A stretch of DNA of 24,863 nt. Origin: Methanoregula sp. UBA471 (GTDB lineage: Archaea > Halobacteriota > Methanomicrobia > Methanomicrobiales > Methanospirillaceae). Where the stretch lies: assembly GCA_002495065.1 (NCBI GenBank), contig DADT01000065.1, positions 1-24,863 of the forward strand, read 5' to 3'. The first letter of the stretch is position 1; every line of letters starts with the position of its first letter. Below the pieces are notes generated by a model, which made no database searches, was not told the DNA's origin, and was given only the letters and a program-made list of their open reading frames with translations. Of this stretch, positions 15,200 through 22,806 are shown in pieces. The position numbers and the translations under genes are program-made.

Positions 15200-15213
15200 T
15201 GAATATATATTCA
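15200..15213 (+). promoter_or_regulatory. Perfect 14-bp palindrome before the second DUF5320-like gene
   Basis: TGAATATATATTCA is fully self-complementary and ends five bases before the ATG at 15219. It is too close to the start to be the TATA box of a conventional transcript. It is therefore either an operator for a dimeric regulator (perhaps the downstream DUF134 protein) or an AT-rich leader. GATTAATTTT at about 15187-15196 is the better TATA candidate, which would make a nearly leaderless transcript. Confidence 0.45.
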
Positions 15214-15218
15214 TAATC

Positions 15219-15488
15219 ATGCCAGGATTTAATCTGATGGGCCCGGCCGGGTCTGGACCGGGAACGGGAAGGGGCATGGGGCCCTGTTGCAGAGGTATGG
15301 CTTTCAGGAGAGGATCTCCGCAAGGATTCAACCGGGGCTTTGGCAGAGGCCGGGGATTCTGCTGGAATTATAATGCCGAATCTGAACCGTTGAGCAAGGA
15401 AGCACAGAAACAGCTGCTCGAGGCAGAAATCAAACGCATTGAAGCAGAAAAATCTGAAATTGAACGAAGACTCAATACTATTGAGTAA
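15219..15488 (+). CDS. DUF5320-like Gly-rich protein 2 with C-terminal coiled coil
   Basis: This 89-residue protein starts MPGFNLMGPAGSGPGTGRGM with a Cys pair (PCC), followed by a Gly/Arg/Phe-rich segment and a single Cys (RGRGFCWNY). A charged heptad-like helix covers residues 60-89 (KQLLEAEIKRIEAEKSEIERR), likely a coiled coil for oligomerisation. The family is common beside NifX-like/Mrp genes in anaerobes and has no known activity. No Shine-Dalgarno is visible, so translation may be leaderless. Its stop overlaps the next ATG as TAATG, so the two are coupled. Confidence 0.85.
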   Translation: MPGFNLMGPAGSGPGTGRGMGPCCRGMAFRRGSPQGFNRGFGRGRGFCWNYNAESEPLSKEAQKQLLEAEIKRIEAEKSEIERRLNTIE

Positions 15489-15778
15489 TGCCAGGAAGAA
15501 GACGCTGCAGGAGGGTGGGATTTCAACCCGCCTTTATATCATTCAGTCCTGCAGGAAACGGAGGGACAGAGCCTGATGCGATGATCCTCACCATAGATGA
15601 ATTTGAAGCGGTGAGGCTCAAAGATCTTGAGGGGCACGATCAGAGTTTGTGTGCGGAAATGATGGATATTTCTCAGCCGACATTTCACCGGCTGGTGATA
15701 TCTGCCCGTAAAAAGATAGCCGATGCGCTGACGCATGGAAAAACCATTAAAATTGAAGGTGGAAATTACCGTTTCTGA
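15488..15778 (+). CDS. DUF134 (UPF0251) predicted DNA-binding regulator 2
   Basis: This 96-residue intact DUF134 protein begins MPGRRRCRRVGFQPAFISF, the canonical basic N-terminus. The helix-turn-helix core follows: MILTIDEFEAVRLKDLEGHDQSLCAEMMDISQPTFHRLVISARKKIADAL. It ends soon after KTIKIEGG and lacks the Cys-rich tail seen in regulator 1 (11471-11866). It is translationally coupled to the DUF5320-like gene. By context it may regulate this pair or the neighbouring NifX/MinD operons. Confidence 0.92.
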   Translation: MPGRRRCRRVGFQPAFISFSPAGNGGTEPDAMILTIDEFEAVRLKDLEGHDQSLCAEMMDISQPTFHRLVISARKKIADALTHGKTIKIEGGNYRF

Positions 15779-15917
15779 ATTATACGGTTTGTTCTTATTT
15801 CTTTCAGGAGGGGGTTTTCACGGGTACTTCGCATTTTTTGTGTTTTTGGTGAATCGTAAGGGATCCTGCATGTCTCCCGTACTCTTTTGTATGAGATACA
15901 CCCGGGCAGGAAATCTC

Positions 15918-16506
15918 TCAGTGCGTTTTTGACCTCCAGACCGTGAATTCAAGCGTATCAACCTGCTTGAAATCGTTTTTTTCAGCCAGACGCCCACCTC
16001 ATCAGGCAGTATGGCGGCACATGGTTACCGCTGCACCCGTCCCGGTTTCCTCCCCACCAACGACAACCTGGGCATCTTCTCCCCGTCCCAGATCGCCGGT
16101 AACAAAGACAAATATACCCTCGTCCCGCAGGATCCGGCTGACTTCCCCAAATACCGGGTCCAGGATCTCTTGAACTGGAATACACCTGTTGAAACCGGGT
16201 TATCGACGATGCTTCATCGAACGGGTAGGGAATCACGGGCAGGTCATGGCGGAGGAGCCGTGCCGCAAACCCCTTTTTTCGGCAGACTTCCAGCATTTCC
16301 TCAGAAATATCCATACCAATAACATTTAATCCGGCCTTGTGGAACAACGCTGAACCAAGACTAGTGCCAACTCTGATATCCCGGAGAGTCTGGCCGGTTT
16401 AGGCATACCGGAACGCAAGACCGAAAACGACCGCAGGACCATGCCATCCGGTTGCGTGCGCTTCCTCATTATGGTGGTTTGTATTTTCACTCACCAGAGT
16501 CGGCAT
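15918..16506 (-). pseudogene. Decayed class I SAM-dependent methyltransferase
   Basis: From ATG 16506 the frame reads a methyltransferase N-terminus, but TAA at 16399-16401 interrupts it at codon 36. It then continues in frame with LRDIRVGTSLGSALF (a degraded DIGIGTG motif I) and VIGMDISEEMLEVCRKKG. Two compensating frameshifts near 16150-16210 follow, before EILDPVFGEVSRILRDEGIF (methyltransferase motif region) and VFVTGDLGRGED. A double TGA at 15999-16004 comes next, and the same frame resumes with DTLEFTVWRSK to TGA at 15918-15920. Consensus motif glycines are changed as well. With five or more lesions the gene is dead. The flanking 139 bp after the DUF134 stop hold no gene. Confidence 0.8.
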
Positions 16507-16533
16507 GTCCTGTGAGATTTGCAGGAGAGATGA

Positions 16534-16845
16534 TCAGCCCCAAATCGGATCGTCACCAAACCGGCTCATCCAGAATTCCTGGAAATCATAGTCTTTGCTC
16601 TTCCTGATATCCGCTGCCTGGAACGATAATTCATAGTTCAAACCGTACTCCACCAGAATGTCATAAGCCTCTTTTATTCGGATGAACGTGATATGGGAAA
16701 GTTCAGAATCGTGCTGCGAGACATCCGGGTGCCACTCTTTGACCAGTTCACGGAACCGTGCATGTATCTCATTCAGGCTCGCCCGGCCAGTAATGCCTAG
16801 CATTTCAGCAGCTTCAGGAATGGTCATTGTGGTACGGTTTTTCAT
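16534..16845 (-). CDS. Small J-domain (DnaJ-like) protein
   Basis: This 103-residue protein has a J domain: helix II ASLNEIHARFRELVKEW, the HPD triad at residues 39-41 that stimulates Hsp70/DnaK ATPase, and helix III ITFIRIKEAYDILVEYG. There is no Gly/Phe region, zinc-finger or C-terminal substrate domain; the tail (KDYDFQEFWMSRFGDD) is unique. It is thus a J-domain-only co-chaperone rather than full DnaJ. The start may be ATG 16845 or ATG 16827; neither has a clear Shine-Dalgarno. Confidence 0.82.
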   Translation of the reverse strand: MKNRTTMTIPEAAEMLGITGRASLNEIHARFRELVKEWHPDVSQHDSELSHITFIRIKEAYDILVEYGLNYELSFQAADIRKSKDYDFQEFWMSRFGDDPIWG

Positions 16846-16905
16846 CGGTGAATGGTTAGTGGGTGCATATGATTAAAATAACCGGTTATTATTTCTCAAG
16901 GGACT

Positions 16906-17352
16906 CTAATCATACGTGAGCCGGGTCTTTTCGTCAGTGAGTGTCGGTGCAATCAGATCTTTCCAAACTCCGGAATCCCATGATCCGAGATGCATATGGG
17001 TGGAGTAATATTTCTGGGGGATCGGATGGGTTCCCACAACTACTTCAATGCCATACTTTTCTCGCATGAACCGGCAAAAATATGAAATCCGTGGACAGGG
17101 CGGATATCCGACAAGCATTCCGGTGGCAAGATGAACAATTTCAGCACCATTATTCTTCATCTCCTGGGGTACGTATTCGATGTTCCCTCCGGGACAGCCG
17201 TTACAGGTCGCAAACCCGACAAGGTCCACGTTTTTGCCTCGGTACCGCTCAAAGGCTCCTTCACGGTTGCGCAGTGCCCGCAGGCATTTTCCCCCACTGC
17301 AGGTCCGGTACCGGTCGCAGATTATAATTCCCAGTTTTACAGATTTTCCCAT
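16906..17352 (-). CDS. CGGC-domain protein (predicted metal-binding)
   Basis: About 148 residues. The CGGC domain is recognised by an N-terminal KLGIIICDRYRTCSGGKCLRA, then FATCNGCPGGN in the middle, and CPRISYFCRFMREKYGIEVVVGTH near the end. These cysteines probably bind a metal or cluster; biochemical function is unknown. Three consecutive ATG codons lie at 17358, 17355 and 17352. GGAGAA at 17359-17364 is best spaced for the last. The gene lies 60 bp upstream of the J-domain gene on the same strand. Confidence 0.85.
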   Translation of the reverse strand: MGKSVKLGIIICDRYRTCSGGKCLRALRNREGAFERYRGKNVDLVGFATCNGCPGGNIEYVPQEMKNNGAEIVHLATGMLVGYPPCPRISYFCRFMREKYGIEVVVGTHPIPQKYYSTHMHLGSWDSGVWKDLIAPTLTDEKTRLTYD

Positions 17353-17358
17353 CATCAT

Positions 17359-17694
17359 TTCTCCGGCATTTCCAACTTAATTTAGTATCTTCATTTTCAT
17401 AGAGATATATCCTGTTCAGAGAGGCGATTATCCTCCAGCAGGAATGGATGATAAATCAGAGCGATCATGGACGGTATATCAGCAGGTATCACTCAGGTGC
17501 TAATCGCTGATTCTCGGGTGTTTCCGAAAAGCTCCTCTCCGCCTATCCCCAATCCGGGATACCAAATATTGTTTACCTGGAATGCATTATTGCAGGAAAT
17601 CATAAAAGGCCTGTAGGATTCGCCGGTGGGAAAAGGGAAAGATTTCACGAAATTTTTCCATACACGATACAAGAAAACAAGAAACCTGAACCAG
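17359..17694. other. Gap between the CGGC gene and the feo promoter, no convincing gene
   Basis: The gap holds an ATG-initiated plus-strand frame of 49 codons (17467-17616) without a ribosome site, and overlapping minus-strand frames without family resemblance. AT-rich DNA just left of 17400 may be the promoter of the CGGC gene. Nothing else is recognised. Confidence 0.35.
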
Positions 17695-17737
17695 TTTATA
17701 TTTATACTTAAAGTCACTTAATTTAGGTATACCTAAA
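17695..17737 (+). promoter_or_regulatory. feoAB-dtxR promoter with perfect 16-bp palindromic metalloregulator site
   Basis: The TATA-like TTTATATTTATA (17695-17706) is followed 15 bp later by TTTAGGTATACCTAAA (17722-17737), which is exactly self-complementary. Its half-site TTAGGT resembles known DtxR/IdeR iron boxes. It covers the expected transcription start and ends nine bases before the feoA ATG, so an Fe2+-loaded repressor bound here would block initiation. The obvious candidate is the DtxR-family protein encoded at 19704-20150, giving autoregulation. Confidence 0.8.
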
Positions 17738-17746
17738 GGGAACCCC

Positions 17747-17980
17747 ATGGAACAACCGCTCACATCTCTTGAAACAGGAACCCTGGCGGTAATTTCACGA
17801 CTGGAAGGCGGGCACCGGTTCCAGAATAAGATGAGGGTCCTGGGGATACGGGAACAAAAAACCATACGGCTGGTGGCAAAGCACCCGTTCGATGGACCTG
17901 TGGTCGTTGATGTTGAAGGGAGGGAGATGACTATCGGCCGAAGAATGGCCGGGCATATCATCACAGCGGTACCGGAATGA
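17747..17980 (+). CDS. feoA: FeoA-type ferrous iron transport accessory protein
   Basis: This 77-residue SH3-like FeoA protein is recognised by SLETGTLAVISRLEGGH at the start, RVLGIREQKTIRLVAKHPFDGPVVVDVEG in the middle and the final MTIGRRMAGHIITAV. FeoA assists FeoB-mediated Fe2+ uptake, probably by binding its cytoplasmic domain. AAAGGG overlapping the operator lies before the ATG. The stop overlaps the feoB start as ATGA, so both are translated together. Confidence 0.93.
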   Translation: MEQPLTSLETGTLAVISRLEGGHRFQNKMRVLGIREQKTIRLVAKHPFDGPVVVDVEGREMTIGRRMAGHIITAVPE

Positions 17981-19692
17981 AAAAAATCGTGCTGATGGGA
18001 AACCCGAATGTCGGGAAGAGTGTTGTCTTTTCCCGCCTTACGGGAGCAAACGTAATCACTTCAAATTATCCGGGCACTACAGTCGATTTCTCAAAAGGGA
18101 AGATGTGTCTGGGAAAAGAAGGACATGAGATTATCGATGCTCCAGGGACCTATTCGCTTGAGCCCTCCAACAAAGCAGAGGAGGTCGCTCTTGATATGTT
18201 CGGCCAGGCCGACCTGGTCATCGATGTGGCTGATGCCACCAACCTTGAACGGAACCTGTACCTGACGCTGCAACTCCTTGAACAGAAAAAACCTGTGATT
18301 CTGGCCCTCAATATGTGGGATGAAGCGCGTCACACAGGTATTGGCATTGATCTCAGAAAACTCGAAAACGAGCTTCATATCCCGGTTGTCCCAACAGTCG
18401 CATTGAGCGGGGAGGGTTTCTCGGATCTGGTCCACCGCCTTGATGAAGCCCGTTCGCCGGTAGAGATCGAACCGATGACCGAAAGCGAACGGTGGATTAA
18501 AATCGGAGAGATAATCGGGAATGTGCAGCAGGTCACCCACCGCCACCACACGCTTTGGGACTGGATTTCCGAGGCCTCAATCCGACCCCTGACCGGTGTT
18601 CCCATTGCACTTGGGGCGATATTTGCTGCACTCTGGCTTGTCATTTTTATCGGTGAAACCCTGATTACGTATATTTTCGACCCCCTCTTCGTACTCTACA
18701 CACCAATCGTTATGGCCATCAGCACATGGCTCGGCCGGGGACTCCTGCATGCCCTGCTTATCGGACAACTCATTGACGGGCAGATCGATTACATCCAGTC
18801 GATGGGGCTGCTCACCACAGGTATTTATGTCCCCTTCGCCATGGTGCTTCCCTATATCATTGCATTCTACTCAGTCCTTGCGGTCTTTGAAGATACAGGA
18901 TACCTGCCACGGCTTGCCACCCTCTCCGACACGCTCTTCCACAGATTCGGGATGCACGGGTTTGGGATAATCCCGGTATTCCTGGGCTTCGGGTGCAACG
19001 TCCCCGGGGTGCTTGCGGCAAGGAGCCTGGAAACAAAAAAGCAGCGGTTCATTGCTGCCACCCTCATTGCGATATCAGTTCCCTGCATGGCAAAGAACGC
19101 GATGGTGTTCGGCATCCTCGGATCGTTCGGGTTGGTCTACGTTATTCTTGTATTTACGACCCTTTTTTTAGTATTTGTCTCTTCAGGTCTCATCCTGAAC
19201 CGGCTGATAAAAGGGGACAGCCCTGAGATCTGCCTCGAGATCCCTCCGTACCGGAAGCCTGACCCTTTGACAGTGCTGAAAAAGACCTGGATGCGTATCC
19301 GCTGGTTCCTCAAAGAAGCCATCCCGTTCGTGTTTTTCGGGGTTCTTATCATCAATCTCCTCTATGCAGTCGGCTTTGTGGATTGGCTCGGTGGTATTTT
19401 TGCTCCTGTCATCCAGGGCTGGTTCGGACTTCCCCAGGAAGCCACCACGGCACTCCTGATCGGGTTCCTGCGCAAAGACCTAGCCGTGGGTATGCTCCTC
19501 CCCCTGGCTATGTCCCCTCTGCAGCTGGTGATCGCAACGACCCTCCTCACGATTTATTTCCCGTGTGTCGGCACTTTTGCGGTGATGTTCAGGGAGCTGG
19601 GTATCAGGGATATGATCAAGGCAACCGCCTTTATGGCATGCACTGCATTTCTGGTCGGCGGTGCGATGAGGCTTGTATTACTGGGTATATGA
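17977..19692 (+). CDS. feoB: FeoB ferrous iron transporter
   Basis: This 571-residue membrane GTPase imports Fe2+. The N-terminal G domain has G1 GNPNVGKS (8-15), G2 YPGTTVD (31-37), G3 DAPG (54-57), G4 NMWD (112-115) and G5-like SGEGF near 144-148. The membrane part has two inverted gate regions with the conserved GFGCNVPG and YFPCVGTF cysteine motifs and ISVPCMAKN, proposed to line the iron path. The protein is shorter than the roughly 770-residue bacterial FeoB, as usual for compact archaeal versions. Its gene follows feoA and precedes dtxR by 11 bp. Confidence 0.96.
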   Translation: MKKIVLMGNPNVGKSVVFSRLTGANVITSNYPGTTVDFSKGKMCLGKEGHEIIDAPGTYSLEPSNKAEEVALDMFGQADLVIDVADATNLERNLYLTLQLLEQKKPVILALNMWDEARHTGIGIDLRKLENELHIPVVPTVALSGEGFSDLVHRLDEARSPVEIEPMTESERWIKIGEIIGNVQQVTHRHHTLWDWISEASIRPLTGVPIALGAIFAALWLVIFIGETLITYIFDPLFVLYTPIVMAISTWLGRGLLHALLIGQLIDGQIDYIQSMGLLTTGIYVPFAMVLPYIIAFYSVLAVFEDTGYLPRLATLSDTLFHRFGMHGFGIIPVFLGFGCNVPGVLAARSLETKKQRFIAATLIAISVPCMAKNAMVFGILGSFGLVYVILVFTTLFLVFVSSGLILNRLIKGDSPEICLEIPPYRKPDPLTVLKKTWMRIRWFLKEAIPFVFFGVLIINLLYAVGFVDWLGGIFAPVIQGWFGLPQEATTALLIGFLRKDLAVGMLLPLAMSPLQLVIATTLLTIYFPCVGTFAVMFRELGIRDMIKATAFMACTAFLVGGAMRLVLLGI

Positions 19693-19703
19693 GGTGAATC
19701 CGA

Positions 19704-20150
19704 ATGCGGTACAAGACTATTGAGGAATATATAGAAACCATCTGCGTTCTCGAACAGAGGAACGGACGTGCGCAGACCGGAATGATCGCATCCCGGCTGG
19801 GGGTTAAACCCCCCTCCATAACCGAGATGCTGCAGAAACTCAAACGACAAGGGCTTATCCATTACGAATCCTATACCGGTGCAACACTTACCAGATCCGG
19901 AAAAAAAATGGCACGGGAACTGATGCAGAAACACCGTGTTATCGCTGATCTCCTGGTAATCCTGGGAATCGACCGGGAACGGGCTGAAACGGACGCCTGC
20001 GAGGTCGAGCATCACGTCAGCCCCGAAACACTGAAACGACTGGAACAGTTTGTGGAATTTGCCAGGAATGACCCGGTAACTACCAAATCACTCAGCTGTT
20101 TCAGATTAACCTGCCAGGAAAGAAGACTGAAAAATCAGGGGAATGAATAA
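19704..20150 (+). CDS. DtxR-family metal-dependent repressor (short form)
   Basis: This 148-residue protein has an N-terminal winged helix (TGMIASRLGVKPPSITEMLQKLKRQGLIHYE) and the dimerisation/metal-binding domain, but no C-terminal SH3-like domain, so it has the MntR-like short architecture. Visible metal ligands include E8 and E11 in IEEYIE, H77 in QKHR, and C99, E102 and H103 in ACEVEHH, the C-x2-E-H pattern of DtxR. GAGGTG nine bases before the ATG fixes the start. Being last in the feoA-feoB transcript, it probably represses its own operon through the palindrome at 17722-17737. Iron is more likely than manganese as the signal, given the operon. Confidence 0.92.
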   Translation: MRYKTIEEYIETICVLEQRNGRAQTGMIASRLGVKPPSITEMLQKLKRQGLIHYESYTGATLTRSGKKMARELMQKHRVIADLLVILGIDRERAETDACEVEHHVSPETLKRLEQFVEFARNDPVTTKSLSCFRLTCQERRLKNQGNE

Positions 20151-20235
20151 TCCGGTGCAGCAGATCAGTAACCAGATTCAGTCCTGATCATCCGTAACCA
20201 TCACATGAAAGGCTGAAAAAAGGTTCAGGATTACC

Positions 20236-20787
20236 ATGGAAACATTTGCCGGACCAAAACCGTTTGTGGAGAATCCTGAGTATGAAAAAAACCGTTCAGT
20301 TACTCTCGAAACACTCCGAAGTCTGATTGCAACCGGAAGGATCGATCCCCCCGTTGTTGAACTTTTGGAACTTTTTTCCCGGGTCCCCCACAGCTACACC
20401 ATCCAGAGCTGTTCCGGGCATTTTGTTCATGAAAGGCAACCAGATGAATATACTACAGCACGGCTTGCACCGTATCAGTGAATGATTCACCGCCCGGCAT
20501 ACATTGCGTTCGTTCTCGAAAAGAGCAAGAATGGGTCTGTGCTTTGCCGCGATCTCCGAACGCTTGCATCACGGAACCCCGGGTATATCCAGTTTGGCAG
20601 TGCCGGATGGTTCTGGGAGCAATCCGTCAATAGCTACCAAATCCAGGTTGCTCCGGAACGGGAAAAGCACAAGGATTGCTTTTGGGTTACGTACAAAGAA
20701 GCACTCCTGTTGGAAAAGGTCCGGGACCTGCTGATTCCCAAGCTGGCAGCGATTGCCGGCAACCATATCCGGTGTGCCGGGGACTGA
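20236..20787 (+). pseudogene. Uncharacterised SCSGH-motif protein split by an in-frame TGA
   Basis: Two consecutive open frames are in the same phase: 81 codons from ATG 20236, TGA at 20479-20481, then 101 codons from ATG 20482. Together they form one continuous protein of about 183 residues. The N-terminal part contains YTIQSCSGHF, resembling the SSCSGR motif of Taw3/TYW3 tRNA-wybutosine enzymes. The C-terminal part has YIQFGSAGWFWEQSVNSYQIQ, which I do not recognise from TYW3, so the family is uncertain. The arrangement TGAATG could allow re-initiation. UGA as selenocysteine is unlikely in this lineage. Confidence 0.6.
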
Positions 20788-20828
20788 TAGAAAAACCGGA
20801 CCCTGTGAGATCTTGTGGTATCCTGGCA

Positions 20829-21619
20829 TCAGGAAGGCGAAGCGTGTTCCGGCGTCTGAATCCTGCCGGTGCCCGGTACTACGCAGGGCATCCCGTTGAC
20901 CTCGGCAATTGTCACGGGTATACCGTACACAGCCTCAATCAGTTCGGGTGTGATGATCTCTAGGGTGCCGGCAGCAAATATCTTCCCGTCTTTTAAGAAG
21001 AGAAACCGGTCGGCAAACCTGATGGCCTGGTCGATATCATGCATGGTCAACACCGCGGTCAGGGAGTGATCCCGGACGATCATCCGCAGAAACGCAAGGA
21101 TCTTGGCCTGGTTTTTCAGGTCAAGGCTGCTCGTCGGCTCATCAAGCAGGAGCAGGCAGGGCTCCTGTACAAGTGCCCGGGCGATCATCACTTTCTGGAC
21201 CTCTCCGCCACTCATGGAATTTATCGGGCTGAGAGAAAGGCTGCCAAGGTGCAGCTGATCGATAATTGCCTGCACTTTCAGGATATCTTCCCGCGTTACA
21301 TCCCAGCGTACATGGGGGCGGCGTCCGAGGAGAATTGCATCAAAGGCGGTGACCGGGCCGGTCTCACCCCGCTGCGGTACATAAGCGATAAGGCGGGCAA
21401 TCTCTTCGCGGCGCAGTGAGAGGAGATCCTGCTTCTCCACCTTACAGTCCCGGCTTCAGGACGTAACAGGGTATTGATACACCTGAGCAGGGTTGTCTTT
21501 CCCACACCATTCGGGCCGAGAATAGTAAGGATCTCATGCCGGGGAACCTGGAACTCAACATCCTGTAGTATTTTGCGGCCGTTATACCGGAACGTAACTC
21601 CCTCAACACTGAGTATCAT
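20829..21619 (-). pseudogene. ABC importer ATP-binding protein (iron/siderophore/cobalamin type), frameshifted
   Basis: Translation from ATG 21619 gives MILSVEGVTFRYNGRKILQD and Walker A GPNGVGKTT, then runs out of frame near 21441-21446 after RPEAGTV. The remaining protein is intact in another frame from there: LLSLRREEIARLIAYVPQ (Q-loop), signature MSGGEVQKV, Walker B CLLLLDEPTS and H-loop TMHDID. The end of the protein is normal. It is a FepC/BtuD-type ATPase (COG1120-like). One missing base would account for the shift. The partner permease is absent and the binding-protein gene is truncated next door, supporting a dead transporter. Confidence 0.82.
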
Positions 21620-21990
21620 GAAACATTGCACCGACAAAGGGGCGGTTCGCAAGATCCGGGTGTGCGATATTATAGGGCCGGTCGATTCCGGAAGGCATGC
21701 CGGGAGAAGACACATTCTGGGCAGTCTGTTCCCGCATATCAATTCCAACCACGTGATCCTGGGCGGCCTGGAGGTACACAATCATCCGTAAGGGAACCTG
21801 CGCCTATCCCGATGATCCGCTGGGGGCCCTTCACAACAGTAACCGTGCGGTTCATCATATCAGTGACGGTGATCATTTCTCTTTCTGCCGAAGACGTTCC
21901 TGCCGTTGGTGGTGCCGAACAGTCTGCAGAAAAAAGTCCAGCGATAAGGATACCGCATATCAGAATGATTATTGGTACATGAAATTTCAT
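21603..21990 (-). pseudogene. Truncated, frameshifted periplasmic-binding-protein gene of an iron-type ABC importer
   Basis: ATG 21990 starts a signal/lipoprotein-like leader (VPIIILICGILIAGLFSADC), then the substrate-binding-protein opening ITVTDMMNRTVTV and RIIGIGAGSLT. Near 21786 the frame shifts and continues as MIVYLQAAQDHVVGIDMREQ and RPYNIAHPDLANRPFVGAMF. After that the family sequence stops abruptly, with HDTQC and TGA at 21603, overlapping the ATG of the ATPase gene. Roughly two-thirds of the binding protein and the whole permease gene expected between them are missing, which implies an internal deletion. AT-rich DNA at 22000-22075 is the probable old promoter. Confidence 0.8.
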
Positions 21991-22097
21991 ACTTTTTTTA
22001 TATAATCATATGAATAATTAAACGATTCTAAATCTTTTTGCATATTAAATAATATATTTATTTAATTAAATGAGACCGGGATCTGTTCGGTTTAAAT

Positions 22098-22130
22098 AAA
22101 AAAACGCAGTGATGAAGCAAAAGGAAAAAA
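22098..22130 (-). terminator. T-tract terminator after the peroxiredoxin gene
   Basis: On the minus strand, just after the peroxiredoxin stop, there are runs of six T (22125-22130) and seven T (22098-22104) in AT-rich DNA without a clear hairpin. Oligo-T tracts are typical archaeal terminators. Confidence 0.4.
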
Positions 22131-22141
22131 GATGAGCGGTA

Positions 22142-22786
22142 TCAGATTTTTTTGAAGCAGAGATACCAGTCCTTGCACTCGTACCCTTCTGTGGGTCTCT
22201 TCTCCATCTCAGCGGCCGTCTTGGGAGGAGGTACAACAACCTTATCCCCGGGCTGCCAGTTTGCGGGTGTGGATACTTTGAACTTGTCGGTTGTCTGGAG
22301 TGCTTTTATCATGCGGATAATCTCGGGCATGAACCTCCCATTCTGGAGCGGGTAGTAAAACATTGCCCGCATAATTCCCTTGTCATCAATGAAAAAGACG
22401 GTGCGGACAGCGGCGGTGTTGGACTGCCCTGGATGGATCATACCGTATTTCTGTGAAACTTTCATGGTGAGATCTTCAATAATCGGGAACGGGATTTCAA
22501 CTCCCATCTTCTCCTTGATGGCGTGCACCCAGGCCAGATGTGCCGAGATGCTGTCAACCGAGAGCCCGAGCAGCTGTGCATTAAGCGACTTGAGTTCATC
22601 ATGGATTTTTGCAAATGCCATGAACTCGGTGGTGCAGACAGGTGTGAAATCTGCCGGATGTGAGAATAACACCACCCATTTTCCTTTCAGTGATGACAGT
22701 TTCATGGGGCCATGCGTGGTCACTGCCTCAAAGTCCGGTGCCGGTTCCCCGAGAACAGGGAGTGTTATACACGTATTTTCTTCCAT
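22142..22786 (-). CDS. Peroxiredoxin, archaeal Prx6-like with C-terminal Cys pair
   Basis: This 214-residue thiol peroxidase reduces H2O2 and organic peroxides. The peroxidatic Cys is C51 in PADFTPVCTTEF. C204 and C210 in CKDWYLC match the C-terminal resolving cysteines of archaeal hexadecameric thioredoxin peroxidases. The Arg of the active site lies in AAVRTVFFID. ATG 22792 and 22786 are both possible; GAGGAG is ideally spaced (8 nt) for 22786. It follows the CMD-like gene by 20 bp and is probably co-transcribed, forming a small oxidative stress unit. Confidence 0.94.
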   Translation of the reverse strand: MEENTCITLPVLGEPAPDFEAVTTHGPMKLSSLKGKWVVLFSHPADFTPVCTTEFMAFAKIHDELKSLNAQLLGLSVDSISAHLAWVHAIKEKMGVEIPFPIIEDLTMKVSQKYGMIHPGQSNTAAVRTVFFIDDKGIMRAMFYYPLQNGRFMPEIIRMIKALQTTDKFKVSTPANWQPGDKVVVPPPKTAAEMEKRPTEGYECKDWYLCFKKI

Positions 22787-22806
22787 AATCATTTCTCCTC
22801 ACTCTA

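Noticed and set aside
17467..17616. 49-codon ORF upstream of feoA
   Set aside because: No Shine-Dalgarno, no homology recognised, and a competing open frame on the other strand.
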